This document shows, piece after piece, positions 15,847 to 25,188 of a stretch of DNA of 50,235 bases (positions are counted from its first letter, which is position 1; each line of letters opens with the position of its first letter). Position numbers and translations under genes: made by a program. The DNA lies in assembly GCA_035649235.1 (NCBI GenBank), contig DASRJX010000026.1, positions 1 through 50,235 of the forward strand, given 5' to 3'. The notes under the pieces were generated by a model. The model ran no database searches and had not been told where the DNA came from. It saw nothing but the letters and a program-made list of their open reading frames with translations. This stretch comes from DASRJX01 sp035649235 (GTDB lineage: Bacteria > Acidobacteriota > Polarisedimenticolia > Gp22-AA2).

Positions 15847-16910
15847 CCCGGATCGCGGTCATCCCCGGCGACGGCATCGGCGTCGAGGTTACGCGCGAGG
15901 CGGTGCTGGCACTGCGCGAGGTCGCCTCCGCCTCCGGCGTGCCGATCCAGTTCGAAGAATTCCCCTACGGGGCCGAGCACTATCTGAAGACCGGGGAGAC
16001 ACTGCCCGACGCCGGCTTCGAGAGGCTGTCCGCGTTCGACGCCATCCTCCTGGGCGCCCTCGGAGATCCGCGCGTGCCGGACAACCGGCACGCGGCCGAC
16101 ATCCTGCTGGGCCTGCGCTTCCGCCTCGACCTGTACGTCAACGAGCGGCCCGTGCGCCTGCTCGACGAGCGGCTCTGCCCGCTCAAGGGGCGCGCCCGGA
16201 AGGACGTCGACCTCGTCATCTTCCGCGAGAACACCGAGGGGCTGTACGCCGGCGTCGGAGGGTTCTTCAAGAAGGGGACGCCCGACGAAGTGGCGGTGCA
16301 GCAGGACATCAACACCCGCAAGGGCGTGGAACGGATCATCCGCCACGCCTTCGAGCAGGCCCGCGCCCGCGGACGGAAGCGGGTGCTCATGTCGGACAAG
16401 AGCAACGCGCTGACCTACGGGCACGACCTCTGGCAGCGCGTGTTTCGCGAAGTCGCGCCCGCATTTCCCGACATCGAAGCGTCGCACATGTACGTCGATG
16501 CGCTGGCGATGCAGTTCGTGAAGGATCCCTCCCCCTTCGAGATCATCGTGACCTGCAACATGTTCGGCGACATCCTGAGCGATCTGGGCGCCCAGCTCCA
16601 GGGCGGGCTGGGCCTGGCGGCCTCCGCCAACCTGCACCCCGGGCGGCCGGGCTTGTTCGAGCCCGTCCACGGCTCGGCGCCGAAGCATGCGGGCCGCAAC
16701 GTCGCCAATCCCATGGGCGCCATCCTGAGCGCCGCCATGCTGCTCGACAGCGTCGGTCGCGCGGAGGAGGCGCACCGCCTGGAGGAAGCGGTCGCGGCCT
16801 GCGTCGGGGACGGGGAGACGACGCGGGATCTCGGCGGGACGCTCTCCACGACCGAGGTCGGCCAGGCCATCCGCGCCCGGATCGGCGGGCGACGCCCCCA
16901 GCGGCGTTAG
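15843..16910 (+). CDS. Isopropylmalate/isocitrate dehydrogenase family enzyme
   Basis: A 355-residue beta-decarboxylating dehydrogenase. Family marks are IAVIPGDGIGVEV, GALGDPR, the substrate loop LLGLRFRLDLYVNERPVRLL, FRENTEGLYAG, the catalytic region SDKSNAL with downstream Tyr/Lys, metal-binding CNMFGDILSDLGAQLQGGLGLAASAN, and cofactor-binding PVHGSAPKHAGRNVANPMG. The HGSAP...N pattern suits NAD use. It could be 3-isopropylmalate dehydrogenase (LeuB) or a relative acting on another 2-hydroxy acid. The usual LeuB substrate helix is not exact and no leuA, leuC or leuD is nearby, so leuB is not assigned. It overlaps the VanZ fusion gene by four bases and ends 18 bases from the convergent BamB-like gene. 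Confidence 0.85.
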   Translation: MTRIAVIPGDGIGVEVTREAVLALREVASASGVPIQFEEFPYGAEHYLKTGETLPDAGFERLSAFDAILLGALGDPRVPDNRHAADILLGLRFRLDLYVNERPVRLLDERLCPLKGRARKDVDLVIFRENTEGLYAGVGGFFKKGTPDEVAVQQDINTRKGVERIIRHAFEQARARGRKRVLMSDKSNALTYGHDLWQRVFREVAPAFPDIEASHMYVDALAMQFVKDPSPFEIIVTCNMFGDILSDLGAQLQGGLGLAASANLHPGRPGLFEPVHGSAPKHAGRNVANPMGAILSAAMLLDSVGRAEEAHRLEEAVAACVGDGETTRDLGGTLSTTEVGQAIRARIGGRRPQRR

Positions 16911-16928
16911 CCGGGATGACTCACCAGG

Positions 16929-18170
16929 CTACTGGACGGGCGGGGCGCCCGGCTTGTCGTCCGGCTTGGCAGGCGGCGGCCCGGCCTCGACCGACAGGAA
17001 CAGGATGCGGCCGGCGTCCCGCCCGTATCCTACTGCCAGGCGGTCGCCCGACACGATCACCGGACGGGTGGTAAACCACTCTCCCTGCGCCTCCAGCCGG
17101 AAGCGCCCCGCCATCCCCAGGTACGGGAAGGCCAGGCCGAGCACCGTCCCCTCCGTGAACGGCGCGACGAACAGGTGGTCGTTGGTGACGCCGCCATCCA
17201 GGATCAGCCTGTGGTCGAGCCGGACCCGCCCCATCAGGTGGCCGCTGCCCGGCTTCAGGACATAGATGTCGTTGTCGTAGCACTGAACGTAGAGCAGGTC
17301 GTCGCGCACCAGGAGCCGCGCCCCCGTGATCGACCCGGTGCGCTGCCGCCAGAGGGGACGCCCACTCTTGAGCCGCAGGCAGCGCAGCGATCGATCGGCC
17401 ACGGCCACGTAGATCCGCTTGTCGTGCACCAGGGGCGGGGCGGTCACCGCACGGCGCAGGTAGCGCCGCCAGCGCACCCGAAGCGTCGGGACGTCGAGCG
17501 CCAGCACCATGCCGTGATCGGTGCCCACGACGGCCATCTCGCCGGCGATCTCGGGGGCAACGGGCCGGCCCGGCAGCGGCAGGCGGGCCAGAATCCGGCC
17601 GTCCTCCGGCCGGAGTGCTATCAGCTCCGGCGCGTCGGTCGCGAGGAGAACGCTCCCGGCCGCCAGCGCGGGAGGCGCCACCGGTGCGCCACCCAGGGCC
17701 ACGCGCCACAGTGTGCGGCCGTCCCGCGCGTCGAGGGCGACGAGTTCGCCGGCGGCGGTCGCCTGCAGGATCACGCCGTCCGCGGCCATGGGCCCCACGC
17801 TCAGTGGTCCGTCCAGCTCGACGCTCCAGGTGGGCCCCGGTCCGCCGGGGTCGAGGGCGGCGAGACGTCCGGCGCGATCGGAGGCGACGAGGCCAGCCCC
17901 GAGGGCGGCCGGATCGCCCGCCAGCGGAGCTGCGAAGCCGTCGAAGGTCCAGATGGGCGACAGCGTGATCGGCTCGGCCGTGGCGCCGGGGCGCAGGGCC
18001 GAGGAGGGCTCGATGGGGAGACCGTGGAACACGCTCTTCTGACGCCGGGCCCAGGCCGGCCCGCCGGAACCCAGCGCGGCGGCCAGGACCAGGACGGCGA
18101 ATCGGGCGGCCGCGCGTCCCAGGGCCCGGGAGAGGTGCTTACGGCCGGGAGTTCCGCTGCGCTGCGGCAC
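16929..18170 (-). CDS. BamB-like PQQ beta-propeller protein
   Basis: A 413-residue exported protein. A basic start and the hydrophobic segment FAVLVLAAALGSGGPAWA form a signal peptide. Then come six to eight propeller blades with repeated motifs such as GELVALDARDGRTLWRVALGG, PELIALRPEDGRILARLPL and SLRCLRLKSGRPLWRQ. This is the PQQ-repeat pattern of BamB, which helps assemble outer-membrane beta-barrels. No lipobox is visible, unlike classical BamB, so it may be a soluble periplasmic propeller. GTG at 18170 is the best start: it lies seven bases after a TATAAT box, so its message would be leaderless. It is convergent with the gene before it and divergent from hisS. Confidence 0.75.
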   Translation of the reverse strand: MPQRSGTPGRKHLSRALGRAAARFAVLVLAAALGSGGPAWARRQKSVFHGLPIEPSSALRPGATAEPITLSPIWTFDGFAAPLAGDPAALGAGLVASDRAGRLAALDPGGPGPTWSVELDGPLSVGPMAADGVILQATAAGELVALDARDGRTLWRVALGGAPVAPPALAAGSVLLATDAPELIALRPEDGRILARLPLPGRPVAPEIAGEMAVVGTDHGMVLALDVPTLRVRWRRYLRRAVTAPPLVHDKRIYVAVADRSLRCLRLKSGRPLWRQRTGSITGARLLVRDDLLYVQCYDNDIYVLKPGSGHLMGRVRLDHRLILDGGVTNDHLFVAPFTEGTVLGLAFPYLGMAGRFRLEAQGEWFTTRPVIVSGDRLAVGYGRDAGRILFLSVEAGPPPAKPDDKPGAPPVQ

Positions 18171-18177
18171 GAGCAGG

Positions 18178-18183
18178 ATTATA
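18178..18183 (-). promoter_or_regulatory. -10 box TATAAT for the BamB-like gene
   Basis: A perfect TATAAT read on the minus strand, seven bases upstream of the GTG at 18170. The predicted transcript start falls on or beside the start codon. No good -35 box is seen. On the plus strand, TATTCT at 18225-18230 is a weak candidate for hisS. Confidence 0.5.
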
Positions 18184-18283
18184 GTCGCGCGCCCGCAATC
18201 CTTCCGCGCCCGCGGCGGATATGCTATTCTCCCGCGCTTCCGACGAGACCGCGCCCGTTCGTCCGGGAGGGCGCGACACACAC

Positions 18284-19543
18284 ATGATCGAAGCCGCCAA
18301 GGGAACGCGCGACATCCTGCCCGCCGAGATCGCCCGCTGGCAGCTGGTGGAAGCGCGGGCGCGCGAGACGTTCGCCCTGTTCGGATTCCGCGAGATCAGG
18401 ACGCCCATCTTCGAGGCCACGGAGCTGTTCGCCCGGGGCATCGGGGAGGGGACCGACATCGTCGCCAAAGAGATGTACACCTTCCAGGATCGCAAGGGGC
18501 GCTCGCTGACCCTGAGGCCGGAGAACACGGCGCCCGTGGCGCGCGCCTACATCCAGCACCAGATGCACCGGGGCAGTGACGTGGAGCGGCTTTACTACAT
18601 CGGCCCGATGTTCCGCTACGAGAGGCCGCAGAAGGGCCGGACGCGGCAGTTCCACCAGATCGGCGTGGAGGCGATCGGGAGCGACAACCCGGCGATCGAC
18701 GCCGAGACCCTCCAGATGCTGATGCTGTTCCTGGAGCGGCTAAAGATCCCGTCGCTCACGCTCCAGCTGGGATCCGCCGGCGACGAGACCTGCCGGCCCG
18801 CCTACCGTCAAGCTCTGGTGTCCGAGCTGACACCACACAGAGCGTCCCTGTGCGACGACTGCCGGCGCCGCCTGGAGACGAATCCTCTGCGTTGCCTCGA
18901 CTGCAAGGTCCCAGCGGACCAGGCGCTGATGGCGAAGGTCACCCCGATCTTCGATCACCTCTGCGCGGCCTGCCGCGAGCACCTCGGTGCCGTGCGCGCG
19001 CACCTCGATCGGCTGGGGGTCCGCCACGTGCTGGCGCCCCGCCTCGTGCGCGGCCTCGACTACTACCGGCGCACGACGTTCGAGGTGACGCAGCCCGCGC
19101 TCGGGGCGCAGAGCGCCCTCCTCGGAGGCGGACGGTACGACGGGCTGGTGCAGGAGCTGGGCGGCCCGCCGGTCGCCGGGTTCGGTTTCGCCATCGGGCA
19201 GGACCGGCTGGTCCTCTGCCTGCCGCCGGACCTGGAGGGGTTCGAGGACCGCCTCGACGTCGTCGTGGCCCCGCTGGGGGGGTCCGCCTTGGGGCCGGCG
19301 CTCTCCGCCGCTTCCCGGTTGCGCCTGTCCGGGAAGCGCGTCGTCCTCGACCCGCTTCCCGAGAAGAGCCTCAAGTCCCAGATGCGCCGCGCGCACGACC
19401 TGCAGGCTCGGTTCGTGCTGATCCTCGGCGAAGAGGAAATGAAGAACGGCACCTTCACGCTCAAGCGGATGGCGGACGGGGAGCAGCGCCGCGGGCCCGA
19501 TCCGGATCTGCTGCGGACGCTTTCGGAGATGTCGCATGACTGA
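18284..19543 (+). CDS. hisS: Histidyl-tRNA synthetase
   Basis: A 419-residue class II synthetase charging tRNA-His. The sequence shows KGTRDILPAEIARW at the start, motif 2 MFRYERPQKGRTRQFHQIGVE, the histidine-A motif LVRGLDYYRRTTFEV, GGGRYDGLVQELGG and motif 3 GFGFAIGQDRL, then the anticodon-binding domain. The insertion domain carries four CxxC/CxxxC-like cysteine pairs (CDDC, CLDC, CAAC), as in many bacterial HisRS. ATG at 18284 is used because it gives the family's normal start; GGGAGG lies at 18265-18270. aspS overlaps its end by eight bases. Confidence 0.97.
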   Translation: MIEAAKGTRDILPAEIARWQLVEARARETFALFGFREIRTPIFEATELFARGIGEGTDIVAKEMYTFQDRKGRSLTLRPENTAPVARAYIQHQMHRGSDVERLYYIGPMFRYERPQKGRTRQFHQIGVEAIGSDNPAIDAETLQMLMLFLERLKIPSLTLQLGSAGDETCRPAYRQALVSELTPHRASLCDDCRRRLETNPLRCLDCKVPADQALMAKVTPIFDHLCAACREHLGAVRAHLDRLGVRHVLAPRLVRGLDYYRRTTFEVTQPALGAQSALLGGGRYDGLVQELGGPPVAGFGFAIGQDRLVLCLPPDLEGFEDRLDVVVAPLGGSALGPALSAASRLRLSGKRVVLDPLPEKSLKSQMRRAHDLQARFVLILGEEEMKNGTFTLKRMADGEQRRGPDPDLLRTLSEMSHD

Positions 19544-21320
19544 CGGGGCACCAGCTTCGGCGCGCACCCACACCTGCGGCGCCCTCCGCGAGGAGCACGC
19601 CGGCGGCGACGCAGTCCTGCTCGGGTGGATCGACAGCATCCGCGATCACGGGGGTCTGCTGTTCGCCGACCTGCGGGATCGATACGGCGTCACGCAGGCC
19701 GTGTTCAACCCGGAGGCGGCTCCCGAGGCCTTCGTGGCCGCCAAGGATGTCCGCCCGGGCTACGTCGTGGCGGTCACGGGCCAGGTCGTCGCGCGCGCCG
19801 CCGGCAACGTCAACCCATCGATCCCGACGGGCGGCGTCGAGATTCAGGCCCGCCGTCTCGAGATCCTGAACGCCTCGGAGCCGCTGCCGTTTCCGCTCGA
19901 CGACGACACGAGCGCTTCCGAGGAGGTCCGCCTGCGCTACCGGTTCCTCGATCTGCGCCGGGCGCACATGCAGCGAGTCCTGGAAACCCGCCATCGCGTC
20001 CTGCTGGCGGTGCGGCGCTATCTGGACGCCCGCCAGTTTCTCGAGGTCGAGACGCCGATCCTGACCCGCAGCACGCCCGAGGGCTCGCGCGAGTTCCTCG
20101 TGCCGTCGCGCGTCAACCCGGGACGCTTCTATTCGCTGCCGCAATCACCCCAGATCTTCAAGCAGCTCCTGATGGTCTCCGGGTTCGACCGCTACTTCCA
20201 GATCGCCAAGTGCTTCCGGGACGAGGATTCGCGCGCCGACCGCCAGCCCGAGTTCACGCAGATCGACATCGAGATGTCCTTCCCCGAGCGTGAGGCGTTC
20301 TTCGCCCTGATCGAGGGGCTGATGGAGGCGATCTTCCAGGCTGCCGAGATGCCCCTTCAGGGGCCCTATCCGCGCCTGACGTACCGGGACGCGATGGAGC
20401 GCTTCGGAAGCGACAAGCCCGATACGCGCTTCGGCCTGGAGATCCGGGACCTGACGGGAAGCGTCGCGGCAAGCCCGTTCCGGGTCTTCTCCGACACGGT
20501 GCGGGATGGCGGGGTGGTCAAGGGCCTGGCCGTGCCCGGCGGAGGCGCCTGGCCGCGGCAGCGCCTCGACAATCTGGTCGAGGCCGCCCGCGTGCTCGGA
20601 TCCCGCGGGCTCATCTGGATCCGCGCGGGGGAGTCCATCCAGTCGCCGGTCTTGAAGCACCTCGGAGAGGAGGGCTGCCGGACGATCCTCCGGGACCTCG
20701 GCGCCGGAACCGGCGACCTGGCGCTCGTGGTCGCCGATCGCTGGAAGCGGGCCCTGACGATCCTGGGCACCCTCCGACTGCAGATCGCGCGCGCCGGGAA
20801 GCTGGTGGACGAGACAGCGCACCGGCTCCTGTGGATCCACGAGTTCCCGCTCTTCGAGCACAGCGAGGAGGAGAGGCGGCTGGTCTCCTGCCATCACCCG
20901 TTCACGGCACCCGTCGCGGAGGACGTCCCACGCCTCGAGGACCGTCCGGAGTCCGTGCGGGCCCAAGCCTACGACCTGGTGCTGAACGGAAACGAGGTCG
21001 GCGGCGGCAGCGTCCGCATTCATCGTGGGGACCTGCAGGAGCGCGTGTTCCGCGTTCTCGGGATGGACGCGCAGGAGGCCGAGGCTCGCTTCGGGTTCCT
21101 GCTGTCCGCGCTGCGCATGGGAGCGCCCCCGCACGGCGGGATCGCCCTCGGGGTCGATCGACTCATCGCCATCCTGACCGGTTCGGCGTCGATCCGCGAC
21201 GTCATCGCCTTCCCCAAGACGACGAGCGGCATCGATCTCATGACCGGGGCCCCCGGGGAGGTCGCCCCGCATCAGTTGGTCGATCTCGCCCTCCGCATCG
21301 ATCCCCGACCAGGGTCTTAA
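19536..21320 (+). CDS. aspS: Aspartyl-tRNA synthetase
   Basis: A 594-residue class IIb synthetase of bacterial type. It has an N-terminal OB anticodon-binding domain (about 10-110), motif 1 around RQFLEVETPIL, the QSPQIFKQLLM substrate segment, motif 2 FRDEDSRADRQPEFTQIDIE, an inserted GAD domain (about 290-410) and motif 3 GGIALGVDRLIAIL. Whether it charges only tRNA-Asp or also tRNA-Asn cannot be judged by eye. ATG at 19536 overlaps hisS, so the pair is translationally coupled. The 48-base gap after it is AT-rich by local standards, with no clear terminator. Confidence 0.97.
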   Translation: MTDGAPASARTHTCGALREEHAGGDAVLLGWIDSIRDHGGLLFADLRDRYGVTQAVFNPEAAPEAFVAAKDVRPGYVVAVTGQVVARAAGNVNPSIPTGGVEIQARRLEILNASEPLPFPLDDDTSASEEVRLRYRFLDLRRAHMQRVLETRHRVLLAVRRYLDARQFLEVETPILTRSTPEGSREFLVPSRVNPGRFYSLPQSPQIFKQLLMVSGFDRYFQIAKCFRDEDSRADRQPEFTQIDIEMSFPEREAFFALIEGLMEAIFQAAEMPLQGPYPRLTYRDAMERFGSDKPDTRFGLEIRDLTGSVAASPFRVFSDTVRDGGVVKGLAVPGGGAWPRQRLDNLVEAARVLGSRGLIWIRAGESIQSPVLKHLGEEGCRTILRDLGAGTGDLALVVADRWKRALTILGTLRLQIARAGKLVDETAHRLLWIHEFPLFEHSEEERRLVSCHHPFTAPVAEDVPRLEDRPESVRAQAYDLVLNGNEVGGGSVRIHRGDLQERVFRVLGMDAQEAEARFGFLLSALRMGAPPHGGIALGVDRLIAILTGSASIRDVIAFPKTTSGIDLMTGAPGEVAPHQLVDLALRIDPRPGS

Positions 21321-21368
21321 GCATATATTTGTCATAGAGTTAGAACCGGCTCCTGGAGAGCGCGTTCA

Positions 21369-21397
21369 TTGACAAGGACCGCCCCGGGTGCTAAGTT
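21369..21397 (+). promoter_or_regulatory. Sigma-70-type promoter for the phoH-mutL run
   Basis: TTGACA at 21369-21374, a 17-base spacer and TAAGTT at 21392-21397. The transcript would start near 21404, leaving an 18-20 base leader that contains GGGAGG at 21411-21416 before the TTG start at 21423. The TTG inside the -35 box (21369) is in frame with phoH but is not the start. Confidence 0.65.
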
Positions 21398-21422
21398 CCC
21401 CCCTGCCGTCGGGAGGCGCCGG

Positions 21423-22457
21423 TTGCGCAAGTTCTCCATCCCAGAAGACACCCTCGCCGACGTCTTCGGTCACTACGACGAGAACCTCCGCACCATCGAG
21501 AAGGACCTCGGAGTCCGGCTGTCGGCGCGCGGCCCGGAGATTACGGTCCAGGGAGAGAGCGAGCGCGAGACGCTGGCGCTGAACCTGCTGGGCCAGCTCG
21601 CCGCCCTCGTGCAGGGGGGCTACCCCCTCAAGAAGGGGGACGTCGAGATAGCGCTGCGCCTCCTGCGCGACAACCGCGGGGCGCTCCTGCGCGACTTCTT
21701 CGCCACCGCCCGGCTCAAGACCGCCAACGGACGCTTCGTCGCGCCCAAGAGCCCGCACCAGAAGATCCTCCTGGAGGCGATCCAGGAACAGGATCTGGTG
21801 TTCGTCATCGGGCCGGCCGGGACGGGGAAGACCTATCTCGCCGTGGCCTCGGCCGTGGCCCATCTGGCCGAGAAGAAAGTGGAGCGCATCATCCTCTGCC
21901 GGCCCGCCGTGGAGGCGGGTGAGAAGCTCGGCTTCCTGCCGGGCGACATGGCGGAAAAGGTCGATCCCTACTTCCGGCCGCTCTACGACGCGCTCTACCT
22001 GCTGCTCGACCGGGAGCGCGCCAACGCCCACCTGGAACGGGGCGTGATCGAGGTCGCGCCCCTCGCCTTCATGCGCGGCCGCACGCTCAACAACTCGTTC
22101 GTCATCCTGGACGAAGCCCAGAACACCACGTCGGAACAGATGAAGATGTTCCTGACGCGGCTGGGAACGAACTCGAAGGCCCTGATCACGGGCGACGTGA
22201 CCCAGATCGATCTGCCTCCCGGCCGACGCTCCGGGTTGATCGAGGCGAGGCAGGTGATCGCCGCCGTGCCGGGAGTGCGGTTCATCGAGTTCGACGAGAC
22301 GGACGTGGTCCGCCATCCTCTCGTACAGGGGATCGTGCGGGCCTACGAGGCCTACCGCGGCAACGGGGAGGCCACGGCAACGCCCACCTCGCCGCGGGCG
22401 CGCAGCGCCAAGCGACCCAGACGGCGCCGCTCCGCATCGGAGGCCCGGGAAGGATGA
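21423..22457 (+). CDS. phoH: PhoH-like ATPase
   Basis: A 344-residue P-loop NTPase of the PhoH family. A KH-like N-terminal part (about 1-100) is followed by the ATPase core, with Walker A GPAGTGKTYLA, RPAVEAGEKLGFLPGD, Walker B FVILDEAQNTT and TGDVTQIDLP. PhoH proteins are linked to RNA metabolism; the ybeY-era neighbourhood, conserved widely, ties this one to ribosome maturation. The start is TTG at 21423 with GGGAGG six bases before it. The upstream in-frame TTG at 21369 falls inside the promoter. The C-terminal 35 residues are a basic Arg/Ser tail. The next gene overlaps by four bases. Confidence 0.94.
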   Translation: MRKFSIPEDTLADVFGHYDENLRTIEKDLGVRLSARGPEITVQGESERETLALNLLGQLAALVQGGYPLKKGDVEIALRLLRDNRGALLRDFFATARLKTANGRFVAPKSPHQKILLEAIQEQDLVFVIGPAGTGKTYLAVASAVAHLAEKKVERIILCRPAVEAGEKLGFLPGDMAEKVDPYFRPLYDALYLLLDRERANAHLERGVIEVAPLAFMRGRTLNNSFVILDEAQNTTSEQMKMFLTRLGTNSKALITGDVTQIDLPPGRRSGLIEARQVIAAVPGVRFIEFDETDVVRHPLVQGIVRAYEAYRGNGEATATPTSPRARSAKRPRRRRSASEAREG

Positions 22458-24673
22458 CCTTCCGGCGTCTCGTCCGTGGCAGGGAGAGCCTGCGGGGCCG
22501 GCGCTGGGTCTGGTGCGTCGTCTACCTGGCGGCTCTCCTGCCGATCACCCTGGCGCCCCGCCTCGGCGGCGGCGTCCCCGTTCCGCCCGCAGGCACGACC
22601 GCGCCGGCCGACATCCGCGCCCCGCTCCCCCTCGAGCAGCTCGACGCGGAGGCCACGGATCGCCGCCGCCGCGAGGCGCGCGACTCGGTGGCCCCGATCT
22701 ACGATCTGGACGGGGAGGCGGCCGGCCGGGCGCTTCAGTTTCTTGCGGACCAGTTCGACAGGGGCCGGCGATCGGAGCCCTCTTCGGGGCTTCCCGAGGC
22801 GGCGCGCGACTTCCTCGTGGCGAACCGGTTCTCCGGCGACATCGAGGTGCGACTGCGGGAGGCGGTCGGCGCCGGCTTCCGCCGCCCGGTGGCCGGAGGT
22901 CGCAGCCTCCTGCCGGTCACGGGCCCCTTCGTCCTACGCGAGCTTCCCGGAGGGCGGACCTCGCGTCTGACGGCGCCGATCGACGCCGCAACGCCGGACG
23001 AGGCCCGCCGCACGGCCGCCGCCGAGCTGGCGCGTGGCGGGGCCTCGCCCGCGGAGATCGCGGCCCTCGAGCCCCTGCTCGCGGACCTGGTGACGGCCAA
23101 CCTGTCCTACGACGCCGCGCTCACCGAGGCGCGCCGCGCCGAGGCGGCGGAACGCGTCGCCCCGCTCGTCTCGCGCTACCCGGCGGGACGGACCATCGTG
23201 CGCCAGGGAGAGACGGTGGACGAGGGAGCGGAACGCACCCTCGCGGCGCTGAACCGGAGCATGGCCGAGCGGCTCTCCGTGCCGACGATCCTCGGCCACC
23301 TCCTCCTGCTCGGGCTGGTGCTGTTCTTCATCGATCGCTACGTCTTCGTCGACCAGAGGTCCCACCGCAGGGAGCACGAGCTGTTCTCCCTCCTGGTCGT
23401 GGTGACCATAGTGGGGCTGGCCCTCGAGGGCGGCTTCCTGTGGCTCTTCGAGCGCGTCGCCAGCAGCCTGAGCCAGGCGCCGTTCAACGATCCGTCGCTC
23501 TATCTCCCGATGGTGCCCGTGGCGACGGGGACCATGCTGATCACCCTGCTCGTGAGCCCCCGGGCGGGCATGGCCTTCATCCTCTTCTTCCTGCCCCTCC
23601 TGGGCCTCCTGACGGAGTGGGACCTGCGCTCCCTGCTGTTCGGTCTGTTGAGCAGCCTGGCGGCGATCCACGGCATCACGGCCTACCGGCGGCGTTCGAC
23701 GCTCATCCGGGCCGGGCTGCTCCTGGGTGCTATCAACGCCATCGGCGTGCTGGCGCTGCGGGGGGCGGCGACCAGCACCGTGCCGGCGTCCCATGTCGGG
23801 TTCGAGATGGCCTGCGGGTTCGCCGGCGGCATTCTGGTCTCGATCCTGGTCTCCTTCCTGCTCCCGATGCTCGAATCGACCTTCAACATCCTGACCGACG
23901 TCCGGCTGCTGGAGCTGTCGAATCTGGCCAACCCGCTGTTGCGCCGTCTGGCCATGGAGTCGCCCGGCTCGTACCACCACAGCGTTATCGTCGGGACGCT
24001 CGCCGAGGCGGCCGCCGAATCGATCGGCGCCAACGCCCTGTTCTGCCGGGTCGCGGCCTACTACCACGACGTCGGGAAGCTCGTGAAGCCGACCTACTAC
24101 GTCGAGAACCAGAAGCAGGGGGAGAACCGGCATGATCGACTGAAGCCCCACCTCAGCGCCCTGGTGATCGCCAGCCACGTCCGCGAGGGGATGGAACTGG
24201 CGCGCTCCCATGGCGTGCCGGAGTCGATCCTCGACATCATCCCGCAGCACCACGGCACCCGCCGGATCAACTACTTCTACCAGAAGGCCCGGCGCTCCGG
24301 GTCCCTGCAGGAAGGCGAGATCCGCGAGGCCGATTTCCGCTACCCGGGGCCGCGTCCGCAGAGCCGGGAGGCCGCTCTGCTGATGCTCGCCGACTCCATC
24401 GAGGCGGCGGCCCGCAGCCTGGACGACCATCACCCGGGGCGGCTCAAGGGCGTGGTCAACACGATCGTCTCGGACGTGGTGCTGGACGATCAATTCAGCG
24501 AGTGCGACCTCAGCTTCTCCGACCTGGAGCGGGTGCGCGCCGCCTTTTTCAAGGCCCTGTGCAGCATCCATCATCACCGCATCGACTATCCGGGCTTCGA
24601 CTTCGAGGCGGTCGAGGCACGGCCGTTCCGCGCCAGCGCGACGCACGACGTGCCGTCCGCCGACGCCGGCTGA
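22454..24673 (+). CDS. pgpH: 7TM-HD family cyclic-di-AMP phosphodiesterase (PgpH type)
   Basis: A 739-residue membrane enzyme. One helix near the start, an extracytoplasmic domain (about 45-265), seven helices (about 275-490) and a C-terminal HD domain give the standard 7TM-HD plan. The HD metal site is clear: HHSVIVGTLAEAAAE, YYHDVGK (H538, D539), then IPQHHGT and later Asp/His residues. By family knowledge it hydrolyses cyclic di-AMP to pApA. It is placed between phoH and ybeY, as in Firmicutes and many other phyla. No diadenylate cyclase gene is in the window. ATG at 22454 overlaps the phoH stop. Confidence 0.93.
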   Translation: MTFRRLVRGRESLRGRRWVWCVVYLAALLPITLAPRLGGGVPVPPAGTTAPADIRAPLPLEQLDAEATDRRRREARDSVAPIYDLDGEAAGRALQFLADQFDRGRRSEPSSGLPEAARDFLVANRFSGDIEVRLREAVGAGFRRPVAGGRSLLPVTGPFVLRELPGGRTSRLTAPIDAATPDEARRTAAAELARGGASPAEIAALEPLLADLVTANLSYDAALTEARRAEAAERVAPLVSRYPAGRTIVRQGETVDEGAERTLAALNRSMAERLSVPTILGHLLLLGLVLFFIDRYVFVDQRSHRREHELFSLLVVVTIVGLALEGGFLWLFERVASSLSQAPFNDPSLYLPMVPVATGTMLITLLVSPRAGMAFILFFLPLLGLLTEWDLRSLLFGLLSSLAAIHGITAYRRRSTLIRAGLLLGAINAIGVLALRGAATSTVPASHVGFEMACGFAGGILVSILVSFLLPMLESTFNILTDVRLLELSNLANPLLRRLAMESPGSYHHSVIVGTLAEAAAESIGANALFCRVAAYYHDVGKLVKPTYYVENQKQGENRHDRLKPHLSALVIASHVREGMELARSHGVPESILDIIPQHHGTRRINYFYQKARRSGSLQEGEIREADFRYPGPRPQSREAALLMLADSIEAAARSLDDHHPGRLKGVVNTIVSDVVLDDQFSECDLSFSDLERVRAAFFKALCSIHHHRIDYPGFDFEAVEARPFRASATHDVPSADAG

Positions 24674-24681
24674 GCGGGCCG

Positions 24682-25188
24682 GTGGAGGTCGTGGCGGACG
24701 CGCCCGGGGCGGTCGCCCACGCCGGCGCCTGCCGGGATCTCCTCGTGCGTCTGAGGGTCGCGCTGCACCAGAGCGCCGGCGTCACGCTGCTGCTCGCGAC
24801 CGACCGCACCCTGCGGACCCTCAACCGGCGCTACCGCGGACTGGATAGAGCCACCGACGTGCTCTCCTTCCCGGCCGCCGGGACCCTCGAGCCGGGCGTG
24901 GCGCACCTGGGGGAGATCGCTGTCTCACTGGGCACGGCCGCTCGCCAGGCGCGGCGGGCCGCCTGGCCGCTGGCGAGCGAGATCGCCTTGCTCGTGACGC
25001 ACGGCTTCCTGCACCTCCTGGGCTACGACCACGAGACCGACGACGGGACCATGCGCCGGCTGGAGGAGCGCGTGCTGCGCCGGGTGGCCGGCGTCAGACT
25101 ATCGCGCCGGGCCCTCCCCTGGGGTGACGCGCCTGACCGCCGGACCCGTGCGAAGGCCACGAAGCGAGCGGGGGACCGCCATGACTGA
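24682..25188 (+). CDS. ybeY: Endoribonuclease YbeY (rRNA maturation factor)
   Basis: A 168-residue metal-dependent RNase acting in 16S rRNA 3' processing and ribosome quality control. The signature HGFLHLLGYDHE carries the three zinc-ligand histidines. Upstream, LNRRYRGLDRATDVLSFP and GEIAVSLGTA are conserved. The start is uncertain: GTG at 24682 gives a full-length domain, and GTG at 24691 has GGAGG only two bases before it. Era overlaps its stop by eight bases. The C-terminal 30 residues are an Arg-rich tail. Confidence 0.93.
   Translation: MEVVADAPGAVAHAGACRDLLVRLRVALHQSAGVTLLLATDRTLRTLNRRYRGLDRATDVLSFPAAGTLEPGVAHLGEIAVSLGTAARQARRAAWPLASEIALLVTHGFLHLLGYDHETDDGTMRRLEERVLRRVAGVRLSRRALPWGDAPDRRTRAKATKRAGDRHD

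Noticed and set aside
21321..21368. A terminator after aspS
   Set aside because: The stretch is AT-richer than its surroundings but has no stable stem followed by a T run.
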